A stretch of DNA of 20,951 bases from Candidatus Rokuibacteriota bacterium (GCA_030609125.1 JAUWCW010000008.1:1-20951), one strand, 5' to 3'; shown: positions 10,327 to 17,638, numbered from the stretch's first letter. Notes: generated from the letters alone by a model not told the origin. Numbers and translations: made by a program.

Positions 10327-10548
10327 CTATTCCGGCCGGGCCTGGCGGACCATGCGGGACATCTGATCTTTCCCGCTGAGCTTGAGCTTCTGGATCGTTT
10401 TGCGCTGCAGCTCCTGTTCCGGGGTCAGATAATGGACCTTGTCGAGCTCCTCGAGTTGTCTCTCGTATTTCAAATGCTCCTCGTAGAGTTTCTGAAACTC
10501 TACGTTCTCTTTGAGGAACAGTTGGACGGTTGGATTCTCCTTGTCCAT
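10327..10548 (-). CDS. YdcH-like small coiled-coil protein (DUF465)
   Basis: A 73-residue, highly charged protein, predicted to be almost all helical. NVEFQKLYEEHLKYERQLEELDKVHYLTPEQELQRKTIQKLKLSGKDQM matches the layout of DUF465/YdcH proteins: a first helix, a turn with LTPEQE, then a basic second helix. The function of the family is not established. ATG at 10548 is chosen because AGGAGG lies five bases upstream; a GTG two codons earlier would sit inside the Shine-Dalgarno. A strong promoter-like site precedes it at 10581-10609, so this gene probably heads the ilvBNC-psd-pssA-leuA operon. Whether it has any role in amino acid synthesis is unknown. Confidence 0.85.
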   Translation of the reverse strand: MDKENPTVQLFLKENVEFQKLYEEHLKYERQLEELDKVHYLTPEQELQRKTIQKLKLSGKDQMSRMVRQARPE

Positions 10549-10580
10549 CGTCACCTCCTGGAAGATCTGTTCTGTGGCGC

Positions 10581-10609
10581 ATGCTAATTGAAAAGGAGTT
10601 CTCTGTCAA
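10581..10609 (-). promoter_or_regulatory. Sigma-70-type promoter of the ydcH-ilv-leuA operon
   Basis: Read on the - strand, TTGACA (10609-10604, perfect) is followed after exactly 17 bases by TAGCAT (10586-10581, 4 of 6 to TATAAT). Transcription would start near 10574, giving a 5' leader of about 26 bases before the ydcH-like ATG. It lies in the 100-bp gap after tsaB. This is the best promoter match in the window. Confidence 0.7.
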
Positions 10610-10648
10610 TGCCGGCCGGGAGGGGCAGTCTGCGTTGAAGACCGGAAT

Positions 10649-11419
10649 TTAACACGCTTTTTTCTTGTTCTCTTCTGCCCGCCGTCTCTCCCTCGATCTT
10701 TTCGCCTTGCGTTTCACATTGGCTTCGGCGTCGGAGGGGCGGAGGTAGAGCGGGACCAGGGTCTGCGTCTCGGAGGGGCGCCCTTCCGCGAGAGAGGCCT
10801 CCCCCCTCAGGGCGACCACCGCGGCCCTCGGGGCGTTCTGGTGGACCGGCGCCAGGGAGACTCTCCGCTTCCCGCGGCTCGGCAGAAGATCCGTGAGCTC
10901 CGCGGGAAGATCTCCGAGGACGAGCGTTTCAGGCGGGAGAGACGCCGCCAGCTCCGCCGGTGTCATGATCTGCTCCCGTCGCACCCTGACGGGTTTCGTG
11001 CCGGAGGCGCGGAAGAGGGCGGCGAAGACCTCCCCCCGCCTGGCATCGATGACCGCACAAGTCAGTCCCCTGCCGGGTGAGGCGTTGGCCGCCAGGACCT
11101 CCAGGGTGGGGATGCCGAAGAGGGGCACGCCGAGAGAGAAGGCGAGCCCTTTGGCGGCGGCGACCCCGATACGCAGGCCCGTGAAGGAGCCCGGACCGAC
11201 GGAGACGCTCACCGCCGTCAGGTCCTGTACCGTAAGGGATGCCGCCTTCAGGAGCGTCTCAACCGAGGGCAGGAGCCTTTCGGAGTGGGAGCGGGGATTG
11301 GTGAGCGACAACTCGCCCAGGAGGGCTCCGTTGGAGCAGAGAGCAACGCTCCCGCGGGGAGTGGCGGTTTCGATCCCCAGAACCGCCCCCGAGGGGCTGC
11401 TCTTTTTAGGAGACGGCAT
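10649..11419 (-). CDS. tsaB: tRNA threonylcarbamoyladenosine biosynthesis protein TsaB
   Basis: TsaB is the partner of TsaD in adding threonylcarbamoyl to A37 of ANN-decoding tRNAs. The 256-residue protein is of the ASKHA fold. AVLGIETATPRGSVAL (12-27) is the N-terminal strand pair, HSERLLPSVETLL (45-57) and the hallmark SVGPGSFTGLRIGVAAAKGLA (73-93) follow, and YLRPSD (225-230) is the conserved end. Two oddities are visible: a 10-residue Ser/Lys-rich N-terminal extension, and a strongly basic tail (235-256, mostly Lys and Arg) beyond the usual end. It starts 11 bases after the ilvC2 stop with no good Shine-Dalgarno, so it is probably translationally coupled. The frame continues upstream through ilvC2 but that part is a shadow. 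Confidence 0.9.
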   Translation of the reverse strand: MPSPKKSSPSGAVLGIETATPRGSVALCSNGALLGELSLTNPRSHSERLLPSVETLLKAASLTVQDLTAVSVSVGPGSFTGLRIGVAAAKGLAFSLGVPLFGIPTLEVLAANASPGRGLTCAVIDARRGEVFAALFRASGTKPVRVRREQIMTPAELAASLPPETLVLGDLPAELTDLLPSRGKRRVSLAPVHQNAPRAAVVALRGEASLAEGRPSETQTLVPLYLRPSDAEANVKRKAKRSRERRRAEENKKKAC

Positions 11420-11430
11420 CCGGAAGCCGT

Positions 11431-12531
11431 CTAGTTTGCTTTCCTGCCGGCTACGCCCCTGGTCTTCCTGGTGACGGCCCTGGCCTTTTCCTTCGGGCGA
11501 AGCTTGCGAACCGCTGCACCGGTCTGCCACATCTCGGAGTTGCCCATGACGGCCAGCTCCTTGCCGAGGACGTCCCTGTAATTGCTCTTGCCGACGGAGC
11601 GGATGACCCGTCGCGTCTCTTTTCCCGACTTGACCGATTTGTAGAGCTCCTTGAACACGGGCAGCGTGGCCTTCTTGAATTTCGGCTTCCAGTCCAGCGC
11701 CCCCCGCTGGGCCGTGGCGGAGCAGTTGGAATACATCCAGTCCATGCCGTTCTCGTCCACGAGCCGGATGAGGCTCTGGGTCAGTTCCTCCACGGTCTCG
11801 TTGAAGGCCTCGCTGGGAGAGTGCCCGTTCTTTCTGAGCACGTCGTACTGGGCTTCCATGATGCCCGCCAGGGCGCCCATCAGAACACCCCGCTCGCCCG
11901 TCAGGTCGCTGTAGACTTCGTTCTGGAAGGTCGTCGGGAAAAGGTACCCCGACCCGATTCCGATGCCCAGGGCAAGGCAGCGCTCTTCCGCCCTCCCCGT
12001 GGCGTCCTGGAAGACGGCGTAGCTGGAGTTGATGCCGGCGCCGGAGAGGAAATTGCGCCGCACCGAGGTACCGGAACCCTTCGGGGCGACCATGATGACG
12101 TCCACTCCCTCGGGGGGAATGACCCCGGTCTGGTCCTTGTAGACGATGGAGAAGCCGTGAGAGAAGTAGAGGGCGTCGCCGGGGTCGAGACACTTTTTGA
12201 GCTTCGGCCAGAGAATTCGCTGGGCCGCGTCGGTGACGAGAAACTGGACAATCGTCCCTCGCCGGGCCGCCTCTTCCACGTCGAAAAGGGTCTTGCCGGG
12301 GACCCAGCCGTCTTTCCTGGCCCGGTCCCAGTCATTCCGAAAGGCCTTGGCCTGCCCGATAATGACGTTGAAACCATTGTCCTTGAGGTTCAGCGCCTGC
12401 GCGGGCCCCTGGACGCCGTAACCGATTATGGCTATTGTTTCCTTCTTCAACACCCTGCGGGCGCGGGTCATGGGAAACTCTTTCCGGATGACCACTTTTT
12501 CCTTCACACCGCTGAAATTGATTACTGCCAT
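11431..12531 (-). CDS. ilvC: Second ketol-acid reductoisomerase (divergent type)
   Basis: A 366-residue KARI clearly different from the operon copy. Its start, MAVINFSGVKEKVVIRKEFPMTRARRVLK, and the segments LYFSHGFSIVYKDQTGVIPP and NGHSPSEAFNETVEELTQSL resemble the KARIs I associate with Bacteroidetes and fungi. The Rossmann motif is IGYGVQGPAQALN (36-48). The catalytic set is complete: His125, Asp209/Glu213 (YSDLTGER) and Glu245/Glu249. The cofactor loop (58-76; IGQAKAFRNDWDRARKDGW) lacks the SSS motif of the other copy and has acidic residues, so NADPH versus NADH preference is uncertain. A basic tail (347-366) ends the protein. ATG at 12531 has GGAGG five bases upstream. It lies 42 bases after the universal stress gene and is followed by tsaB. 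Confidence 0.92.
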   Translation of the reverse strand: MAVINFSGVKEKVVIRKEFPMTRARRVLKKETIAIIGYGVQGPAQALNLKDNGFNVIIGQAKAFRNDWDRARKDGWVPGKTLFDVEEAARRGTIVQFLVTDAAQRILWPKLKKCLDPGDALYFSHGFSIVYKDQTGVIPPEGVDVIMVAPKGSGTSVRRNFLSGAGINSSYAVFQDATGRAEERCLALGIGIGSGYLFPTTFQNEVYSDLTGERGVLMGALAGIMEAQYDVLRKNGHSPSEAFNETVEELTQSLIRLVDENGMDWMYSNCSATAQRGALDWKPKFKKATLPVFKELYKSVKSGKETRRVIRSVGKSNYRDVLGKELAVMGNSEMWQTGAAVRKLRPKEKARAVTRKTRGVAGRKAN

Positions 12532-12573
12532 TGCTTCCTCCGTTCGTGGTAAATGGTGCATCGTGCCGAGAAC

Positions 12574-13041
12574 TCAGGGCATGACAAACTCCCGCTGCTC
12601 CGACTGGACCGAAAGGACGGGGCAGGGGGCCTTGCGGACGACTTTTTCCGCCGTGCTGCCGAAAATGATGTGCTCGAAGCCGGAGCGGCCGTGGGTGCCG
12701 ATGACGATGAGGTCTATGTCCTCCTCCTTCGCAAAGCGGATGATTTCGAGAAAAGGCTCTCCCTGCCTGATGACGGGCTCCCAGTCCAGGCCTTCCGCGT
12801 CTTCCGAACGGACGACTGTCTTCAGGCGCTTTCTTGCCTCGTCGGCCATCTCCTTCTCCAGGGATTCGCGGGAGATTACCCTGGGCAGGTTGTACCCCTC
12901 CGTGAAAATTTTCTCGCTCACGACGTGGAGGACGTACGCCTTGGCCTTGAACTCCCTGGCAAAGGAAATCGCGTACCTGGCGGCTTCCTCGGATGTTTCC
13001 GAAAAATCGGTAGGAAAAAGGATCTTCTTCAGTTTAATCAT
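12574..13041 (-). CDS. Universal stress protein, ATP-binding type
   Basis: A single-domain UspA-like protein of 155 residues. The N-terminal IKLKKILFPTDFSETSEEAARYAISFA is the first strand and helix of the fold. The nucleotide-binding motif G-x2-G-x9-G-S/T is intact (Gly115-Thr-His-Gly118 ... Gly128-Ser-Thr), followed by VVRKAPCPVLSV. ATP binding is therefore likely; the cellular role cannot be told from sequence. ATG at 13041 has GGGAGG five bases upstream; an in-frame upstream extension lacks such support. It precedes the second ilvC by 42 bases and may share a transcript with ilvC2 and tsaB. Confidence 0.9.
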   Translation of the reverse strand: MIKLKKILFPTDFSETSEEAARYAISFAREFKAKAYVLHVVSEKIFTEGYNLPRVISRESLEKEMADEARKRLKTVVRSEDAEGLDWEPVIRQGEPFLEIIRFAKEEDIDLIVIGTHGRSGFEHIIFGSTAEKVVRKAPCPVLSVQSEQREFVMP

Positions 13042-13109
13042 GTGTGCCTCCCGACTCTCAAATTGGAATTGATGGAGCGCCACGTTCTGCAGGTACTTAG
13101 ACCAACACT

Positions 13110-13138
13110 ATCATACTGAAAAGCTCCGGGAAGTTCCA
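13110..13138 (-). promoter_or_regulatory. Weak candidate promoter of usp-ilvC2-tsaB
   Basis: On the - strand TATGAT (13115-13110, 5 of 6 to the -10 consensus) is preceded at 17 bases by TGGAAC (13138-13133), only 3 of 6 to TTGACA. It lies in the 125-bp gap between the TatD-radical SAM gene and the stress protein gene. A weak or activator-dependent promoter is possible. Confidence 0.3.
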
Positions 13139-13166
13139 GAGATATATGGCGCCGGATACCATTGTC

Positions 13167-14537
13167 TCAGCCCACGTTGTTGTAGGCCCGGGCGCGAAAG
13201 CCGACGCCAAGCTCGTCCGTGGCGATGCGGCGGCAGGCTTCGATGTCGACCCCCGGCGCGGCAACAGCCGTGGCGATCACCTCCGGGACGTAGCGGCGGG
13301 CCTCGCTGATGAACTCCTTCACGGCAGTGAAGGCGCTCTCTCCGCCCTCGGGCCGGCAGAGGCGAAGATACTCGCCGGGGCCGGAGGCGTTGAGGCTCAC
13401 CGAGAGGGCGTCGACGATCCCCTTCATTTCGGGAAGAACGTCCCGGCCGAGAAAGAGCTTCGACTGGCCGTTGGTGTTGATGCGGATCCTCGCGCCCCGC
13501 TCCTTGAGGGCCGCTGCCGCCGCCCTCACGACGTCCCACCGCAGGAGGGGCTCGCCGTATCCGCAAAAAACGATTTCCCGGTACGGGCCGACGTCGCCGA
13601 CAGCGTCGAGAATCTCCAGGGCCGTCGGTTCACCTTCGAGACGCAGATTGTGTCCCTTGACAACGGGCCTCTTCTCGCGGCCGCAGAAGACGCAGCGGTT
13701 CGAGCAGCGGTTGGTGACGTTGATGTAGAGTGAGTCGCGGATGGGGTAGGCGATTTGCCCCGCATCGTCCCCCCGGAAAAGGCCGAAGAGGGACCGGGCG
13801 TTGAAGGTCGTGATGCGTTGGACGTCGTCCTCCGACAGGCCCTTCAGTTCCGCCACGGCCCTCGCCGTTTCCGCCACGTAGGCCGGTTCGTTGCGCTTAC
13901 CGCGGAAGGCCTGGGGCGCGAGATAGGGAGCGTCGGTTTCGACGACGAGGGCTTCCACCGGTATGGCGCGGACAACGTCCGGGAGCTTCGAATTGGGGTA
14001 GGTCAGCGGTCCGGCAATGGAAATGAGAAAGCCCATGCCGATTGCCCTCCGGGCGGTCTCGATCGATCCGGAGTAGCAGTGCATGACGCCGCCGACTTCA
14101 GAGGCCTTCTCGCGCTGCAGGATGTCGAGGGTCTCCTCCTCGGCGCTGCGGGAGTGGATGATGAGCGGTTTGCCGACGCGGCGGGCGAGTTCCAGGTGGC
14201 GCAGAAAGAGCTCCAGCTGTCTGTCGTGAGGCGCATAGTCCCTGAAAAAGTCGAGGCCTGTCTCGCCGACGGCAACGACCTCCGGATCGGCGGCGCCCTC
14301 GGAGATCACCCTCCACGATGCTTCGGTGAAGACGCCGGCATCGTGCGGGTGGATGCCGGCGCTGATAGAGACGTTCTCGTTGCGGCCGGCGATCTCCCTG
14401 TTGCGCAGAAAGGAATCATCGTCGATGGAGACGCTGATGATGTGCCCCACGCCGGCCTCCCGCGCCCGGCGAAGCACGTCCTTCAGGTCCGGGGCGAACT
14501 GCTTCATGTCCAGGTGAGCGTGGGTGTCGATGAGCAT
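13167..14537 (-). CDS. TatD metal-dependent hydrolase fused to radical SAM domain
   Basis: A 456-residue two-domain protein. Residues 1-255 are a complete TatD-family TIM-barrel nuclease with metal-site residues His6 and His8 (THAHLD), Glu92 (GETGLD), His128 (IIHSRS), His153 (MHCYSG) and Asp202 (ETDAPYL). Residues about 262-456 form a compact radical SAM domain with the cluster motif CSNRCVFC (Cys278, Cys282, Cys285) and GYGEP (327-331) for SAM binding. It should therefore bind a [4Fe-4S] cluster. TatD-associated radical SAM proteins are a recognised group, but their substrate is not known to me. ATG at 14537 is set by the canonical MLIDTHAHLD start and GGAGAG five bases upstream. It follows metG by 41 bases. 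Confidence 0.9.
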   Translation of the reverse strand: MLIDTHAHLDMKQFAPDLKDVLRRAREAGVGHIISVSIDDDSFLRNREIAGRNENVSISAGIHPHDAGVFTEASWRVISEGAADPEVVAVGETGLDFFRDYAPHDRQLELFLRHLELARRVGKPLIIHSRSAEEETLDILQREKASEVGGVMHCYSGSIETARRAIGMGFLISIAGPLTYPNSKLPDVVRAIPVEALVVETDAPYLAPQAFRGKRNEPAYVAETARAVAELKGLSEDDVQRITTFNARSLFGLFRGDDAGQIAYPIRDSLYINVTNRCSNRCVFCGREKRPVVKGHNLRLEGEPTALEILDAVGDVGPYREIVFCGYGEPLLRWDVVRAAAAALKERGARIRINTNGQSKLFLGRDVLPEMKGIVDALSVSLNASGPGEYLRLCRPEGGESAFTAVKEFISEARRYVPEVIATAVAAPGVDIEACRRIATDELGVGFRARAYNNVG

Positions 14538-14578
14538 GGGTCTCTCCGGAAAGGACAGCGCGGAGCCGGGGGCGCCGG

Positions 14579-16114
14579 TCAGTCCTTCTCCTCGATCCGC
14601 GGAAAGAGCGGTCCCGAGAGGGTGGTCCTGCCCCCCTCGGGCAGGCCGTTCCACCCGGGGACCGTCCCGCGCAGCGAGGGCCCGCCGTCCAGGCCCAGGT
14701 CGGCCCACATCCGGGCGGCGGTGTGGGGCATGAAGGCCGCCAGGAGGATGGCGGTGAACCGCAGGGCCTCCAGCCCCTCGCGAAGGCAGCGGGCCAGACG
14801 GTCCCTCTGCTCAGGGTCCCTGGCGAGGATCCAGGGCTTCTCGTCGTCCAGGAACTTGTTGATGCGGCCGATGAACTCCCATATGGCCGCGAGGGCAAGG
14901 TGGGGGGCGATCTTCTCCGCCGCCTTGCCGACTTCCTCCCAGGCGGCGGCCCCCTGCGCCGCCAGGGGGCTCTCGCCGCTCCCGGAAGGGGGCACAAAGC
15001 CGTCGAAGTATTTCTTCGTCATGGCCAGGATTCTTGAGAAGACGTTGCCGAGATCGTTGGCGAGGTCGTTGTTGATCCTGCCGATGAGAGCCCTTTTCGA
15101 AAAGTCTCCGTCGAGCCCGAAGGGGACTTCGCGCATGAGAAAGTAGCGGATCGCGTCTATGCCGTACTCCTCGGCGAGCCGGCCGGGATCGACGACGTTT
15201 CCGAGAGACTTTGACATCTTCCTGCCCTCGATGGTCCACCAGCCGTGGGCGAAGATCGTTTTCGGCTGCGGCAGGCCGAGGGCGTGAAGCATGATAGGCC
15301 AGTAGACGGCGTGGGTGGTCAGGATGTCCTTGCCGATGAGGTGGTGGGCGCCCTCCCAGGTGCGGGTGAAGCGCTTCTCGTCGACGAGGTAGCCCGGGGC
15401 CGTGATGTAGTTCGTCAGGGCGTCGAACCAGACGTACGTGACGAAGTCCGTGTCGAAGGGGATCTCCACCCCCCAGGAGAGGCGTTCCTTCGGCCGGGAG
15501 ATGCACAGGTCTCCCAGGTCTTTCCTGAGAAAGCCGAGGATTTCGTTGCGGCGGGTCTGGGGCCGGACAAAGTCGGGGTTCTCCGTGATGTAGTCCACCA
15601 GCCACTGCCGGTACTTGCCCATGCGGAAGAAGTAGTTCTCCTCCGTGATCTCCACCACGGGACGGCCGCAGTCGGGGCAGTTGCCTCCTTCGATGTCCTT
15701 CTCCGTCCAGAAGCGCTCATCGGGGACGCAGTACCAGCCCTGGTAGGAATCCTTGTAGATCTCGCCGCGGTCATGCAGATCTGTCAGGATCGCCTGGACG
15801 ACCCTGATGTGGCGCTCCTGGGTGGTGCGGATGAAGTCGTCGTGGGAGGTGTCGAGCTGACGCCACAGGTCCTGGAAGCGGTGAACCATCCGGTCGCAGT
15901 GGTCCTGGGGTGAGATGCCGGCGGCCGCCGCGGCCTGTTCCACCTTCTGGCCGTGCTCGTCGGTGCCGGTGAGAAAGAAGACCTCCTCACCCCGGAGACG
16001 GTGAAAGCGCGAGAGGCAGTCGGCGACGACCGTCGTGTAGGCGTGCCCCAGGTGGGGAACGTCGTTCACGTAGTAGATCGGCGTCGTGACGTAGAAGGTT
16101 TTTTTGTCTGTCAT
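14579..16114 (-). CDS. metG: Methionyl-tRNA synthetase (short form)
   Basis: MetG charges tRNA-Met with methionine in the cytoplasm. The 511-residue product is the short form, with no C-terminal tRNA-binding (EMAP/Trbp111-like) domain. The HIGH motif is HLGH (21-24) and the KMSKS loop is at 299-303. The connective-peptide zinc knuckle reads C129-V-P-D132 ... C146-P-D-C149, so the second expected ligand is Asp instead of Cys. The anticodon-binding helical domain (about 345-480) includes FLDDEKPWILARDPE. A -35/-10 pair lies just upstream, giving a very short leader. metG followed by tatD is a common bacterial gene order. Confidence 0.96.
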   Translation of the reverse strand: MTDKKTFYVTTPIYYVNDVPHLGHAYTTVVADCLSRFHRLRGEEVFFLTGTDEHGQKVEQAAAAAGISPQDHCDRMVHRFQDLWRQLDTSHDDFIRTTQERHIRVVQAILTDLHDRGEIYKDSYQGWYCVPDERFWTEKDIEGGNCPDCGRPVVEITEENYFFRMGKYRQWLVDYITENPDFVRPQTRRNEILGFLRKDLGDLCISRPKERLSWGVEIPFDTDFVTYVWFDALTNYITAPGYLVDEKRFTRTWEGAHHLIGKDILTTHAVYWPIMLHALGLPQPKTIFAHGWWTIEGRKMSKSLGNVVDPGRLAEEYGIDAIRYFLMREVPFGLDGDFSKRALIGRINNDLANDLGNVFSRILAMTKKYFDGFVPPSGSGESPLAAQGAAAWEEVGKAAEKIAPHLALAAIWEFIGRINKFLDDEKPWILARDPEQRDRLARCLREGLEALRFTAILLAAFMPHTAARMWADLGLDGGPSLRGTVPGWNGLPEGGRTTLSGPLFPRIEEKD

Positions 16115-16137
16115 CGCTACCCTTTCGGAAACACCAG

Positions 16138-16166
16138 ACTTTACCTAATGCGCTCATCCCTGTAAA
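16138..16166 (-). promoter_or_regulatory. Candidate promoter of metG
   Basis: On the - strand TTTACA (16166-16161, 5 of 6 to TTGACA) is followed after 17 bases by TAAAGT (16143-16138, 4 of 6 to TATAAT). Transcription would begin near 16131, leaving a leader of about 17 bases with an AAAGGG ribosome binding site before ATG at 16114. This leader is too short for a T-box or riboswitch. Confidence 0.5.
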
Positions 16167-16249
16167 GAGCCGTGAGATTCCGGCCGGCGCCAGTGCCGGA
16201 AAGCAGGTTGTTCTTGCGGCGGATCCCAGGGCACGCAGCGGGAAGAAAG

Positions 16250-16279
16250 TAGACCTGATCCCTTGATAGTTGCTATAAT
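16250..16279 (+). promoter_or_regulatory. Candidate promoter of leuC-leuD-asd
   Basis: A perfect TATAAT -10 at 16274-16279 is preceded after 18 bases by TAGACC at 16250-16255 (4 of 6 to TTGACA). The start site would be near 16286, giving a leader of about 75 bases before leuC. It diverges from the metG promoter about 85 bases away. The rest of the 246-bp metG-leuC gap (16167-16249) shows nothing recognisable. Confidence 0.55.
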
Positions 16280-16301
16280 GCGCCCGACTCGAAAGGCGCG
16301 G

Positions 16302-16370
16302 ATGGTTATTTTGGCTCCCCGGATAGGTCGGTGGGGCTTTTTTGTTCGAGGAGACAGGGCATGGCAATGA
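16302..16370 (+). CDS. Possible leuC leader peptide (Met-Val-Ile-Leu start)
   Basis: A 22-codon frame begins ATG GTT ATT TTG (Met-Val-Ile-Leu), putting one codon for each branched-chain amino acid directly after the start. AAAGG lies five bases upstream. All three codons are AT-rich synonymous choices in a GC-rich neighbourhood, and translation through them could be slow. The frame then runs through a terminator-like hairpin and overlaps the leuC start, stopping at TGA 16368-16370. A leucine-operon attenuation leader is an inference. Against it, only three regulatory codons are present and the frame does not stop before the hairpin. It may be chance. Confidence 0.3.
   Translation: MVILAPRIGRWGFFVRGDRAWQ
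16315..16343 (+). terminator. Terminator-like hairpin in the leuC leader
   Basis: CCCC at 16317-16320 can pair with GGGG at 16333-16336, and an alternative register pairs CCGG with TCGG inside it. Six T residues follow at 16338-16343. It resembles a weak intrinsic terminator lying between the candidate promoter and the leuC ribosome binding site (GAGGAG, 16348-16353). In that position it would act as an attenuator, not a gene end. The stem is short, so confidence is low. Confidence 0.35.
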
Positions 16371-17638
16371 CGATCACGGAGAAAATCCTGGCGGCCCACG
16401 CCGGCAGGGACGCCGTTGTGCCGGGTGAAATCGTGCGGGTTCCGGTGGATCTGGCGCTGGCCAACGACATAACCGCACCGCTGGCCATCAGGGAGTTTAA
16501 AAGGGGGGGGGCGAAGAAGGTCTTCGACCCCGACAAGGTAGTTCTCGTCCCGGATCACTTCGCCCCCAACAAAGACATCATGTCCGCCGAACAGTGCAAG
16601 CAGATGCGGGATTTCGCCCGCGCCATGGGCATCGCCCACTACTACGAGATAGGCCGCATGGGCGTCGAGCACGCCCTGCTGCCGGAAGAGGGGCTGGTGC
16701 GGCCCGGGATGGTCATCATCGGCGCCGATTCCCACACCTGCACCTACGGCGCCATGGGCGCCTTCTCCACCGGGATGGGCAGCACCGACCTGGCCGCCGC
16801 CTGGATCACCGGGTGGACGTGGCTGAAAGTTCCGGAGTCGATGAAGTTCACCGTCACGGGGCGGATGCCGCGGTGGGTGGGCGGCAAAGACATAATCCTC
16901 CACATTCTTGGGAAGATCGGCGTCGACGGGGCGCGGTACCGCGCCATGGAATTCACCGGCGATGCCATAAGAGGCCTCGGCCTGGACGGCCGGCTCTCCA
17001 TGTGCAACATGGCCGTGGAGGGGGGTGCGAAGAACGGCATTATCGAAGCCGACGCTCTTGTGGAAGACTATCTCAGGGGGCGGACCGAGACCGCCTACGT
17101 GATGCATCGAAGCGACGACGACGCGAACTACGTGGAGAGCCTTGAGATCGACGTCTCCGGCCTGGAACCCCAGGTTGCCAGGCCCCACTCGCCGGACAAC
17201 GTTGCCGGTGTGAGCGACGTGGGGGAGGTGAAGATCGATCAGGCCTTTATCGGTTCCTGCACCAACGGCCGCCTCACCGACCTGAGAGAGGCGGCGGCGG
17301 TGCTCAAAGGGAGGGAGGTCGATCCCGCGGTGAGGCTGATCGTCATCCCCGCCACCCAGGCGGTCTACGCCCAGGCGATGCGGGAAGGGCTCCTGGAGGT
17401 CTTCGTCGAGGCCGGCGGGGCCGTCAGCACGCCGACGTGCGGACCCTGCCTGGGCGGGCACATGGGTGTCCTCGCCGAGGGGGAGACCGCCGTGGCCACA
17501 TCGAACAGGAATTTCATCGGCCGGATGGGACACACGGGGAGCAAGGTCTACCTCGCCAATCCGGCCGTTACCGCCGCTTCCGCAGTTCTGGGGAGAATCG
17601 CCTCCCCGGCGGAGCTGAACGGGAGGGGAGGGCAGTGA
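16361..17638 (+). CDS. leuC: 3-isopropylmalate dehydratase large subunit
   Basis: LeuC with LeuD isomerises 2-isopropylmalate to 3-isopropylmalate, following LeuA. The 425-residue protein is the shorter LeuC type, also seen in homoaconitase-like and archaeal enzymes. The [4Fe-4S] cluster cysteines are Cys300 (GSCTNGR) and Cys360/Cys363 (TCGPCLGG). GADSHTCTYGAMGAFSTGMGSTD (121-143) is the conserved substrate and cluster region. ATG at 16361 is chosen over an in-frame ATG at 16367 because GAGGAG lies seven bases upstream. Its stop overlaps the leuD start by one base (TGATG). Sequence alone cannot fully exclude a related isomerase role, but leuA in the same window supports leucine synthesis. Confidence 0.94.
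   Translation: MAMTITEKILAAHAGRDAVVPGEIVRVPVDLALANDITAPLAIREFKRGGAKKVFDPDKVVLVPDHFAPNKDIMSAEQCKQMRDFARAMGIAHYYEIGRMGVEHALLPEEGLVRPGMVIIGADSHTCTYGAMGAFSTGMGSTDLAAAWITGWTWLKVPESMKFTVTGRMPRWVGGKDIILHILGKIGVDGARYRAMEFTGDAIRGLGLDGRLSMCNMAVEGGAKNGIIEADALVEDYLRGRTETAYVMHRSDDDANYVESLEIDVSGLEPQVARPHSPDNVAGVSDVGEVKIDQAFIGSCTNGRLTDLREAAAVLKGREVDPAVRLIVIPATQAVYAQAMREGLLEVFVEAGGAVSTPTCGPCLGGHMGVLAEGETAVATSNRNFIGRMGHTGSKVYLANPAVTAASAVLGRIASPAELNGRGGQ

Noticed and set aside
11420-12193. Open - strand frame extending tsaB upstream by about 258 codons
   Set aside because: It lies over the second ilvC in another frame and has Arg/Gly-rich composition typical of a GC-rich shadow frame.
16286-16360. T-box or leucine riboswitch upstream of leuC
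   Set aside because: The leader is only about 75 bases and no T-box consensus (AGGGTGGNACCGCG) or specifier-loop architecture is visible.
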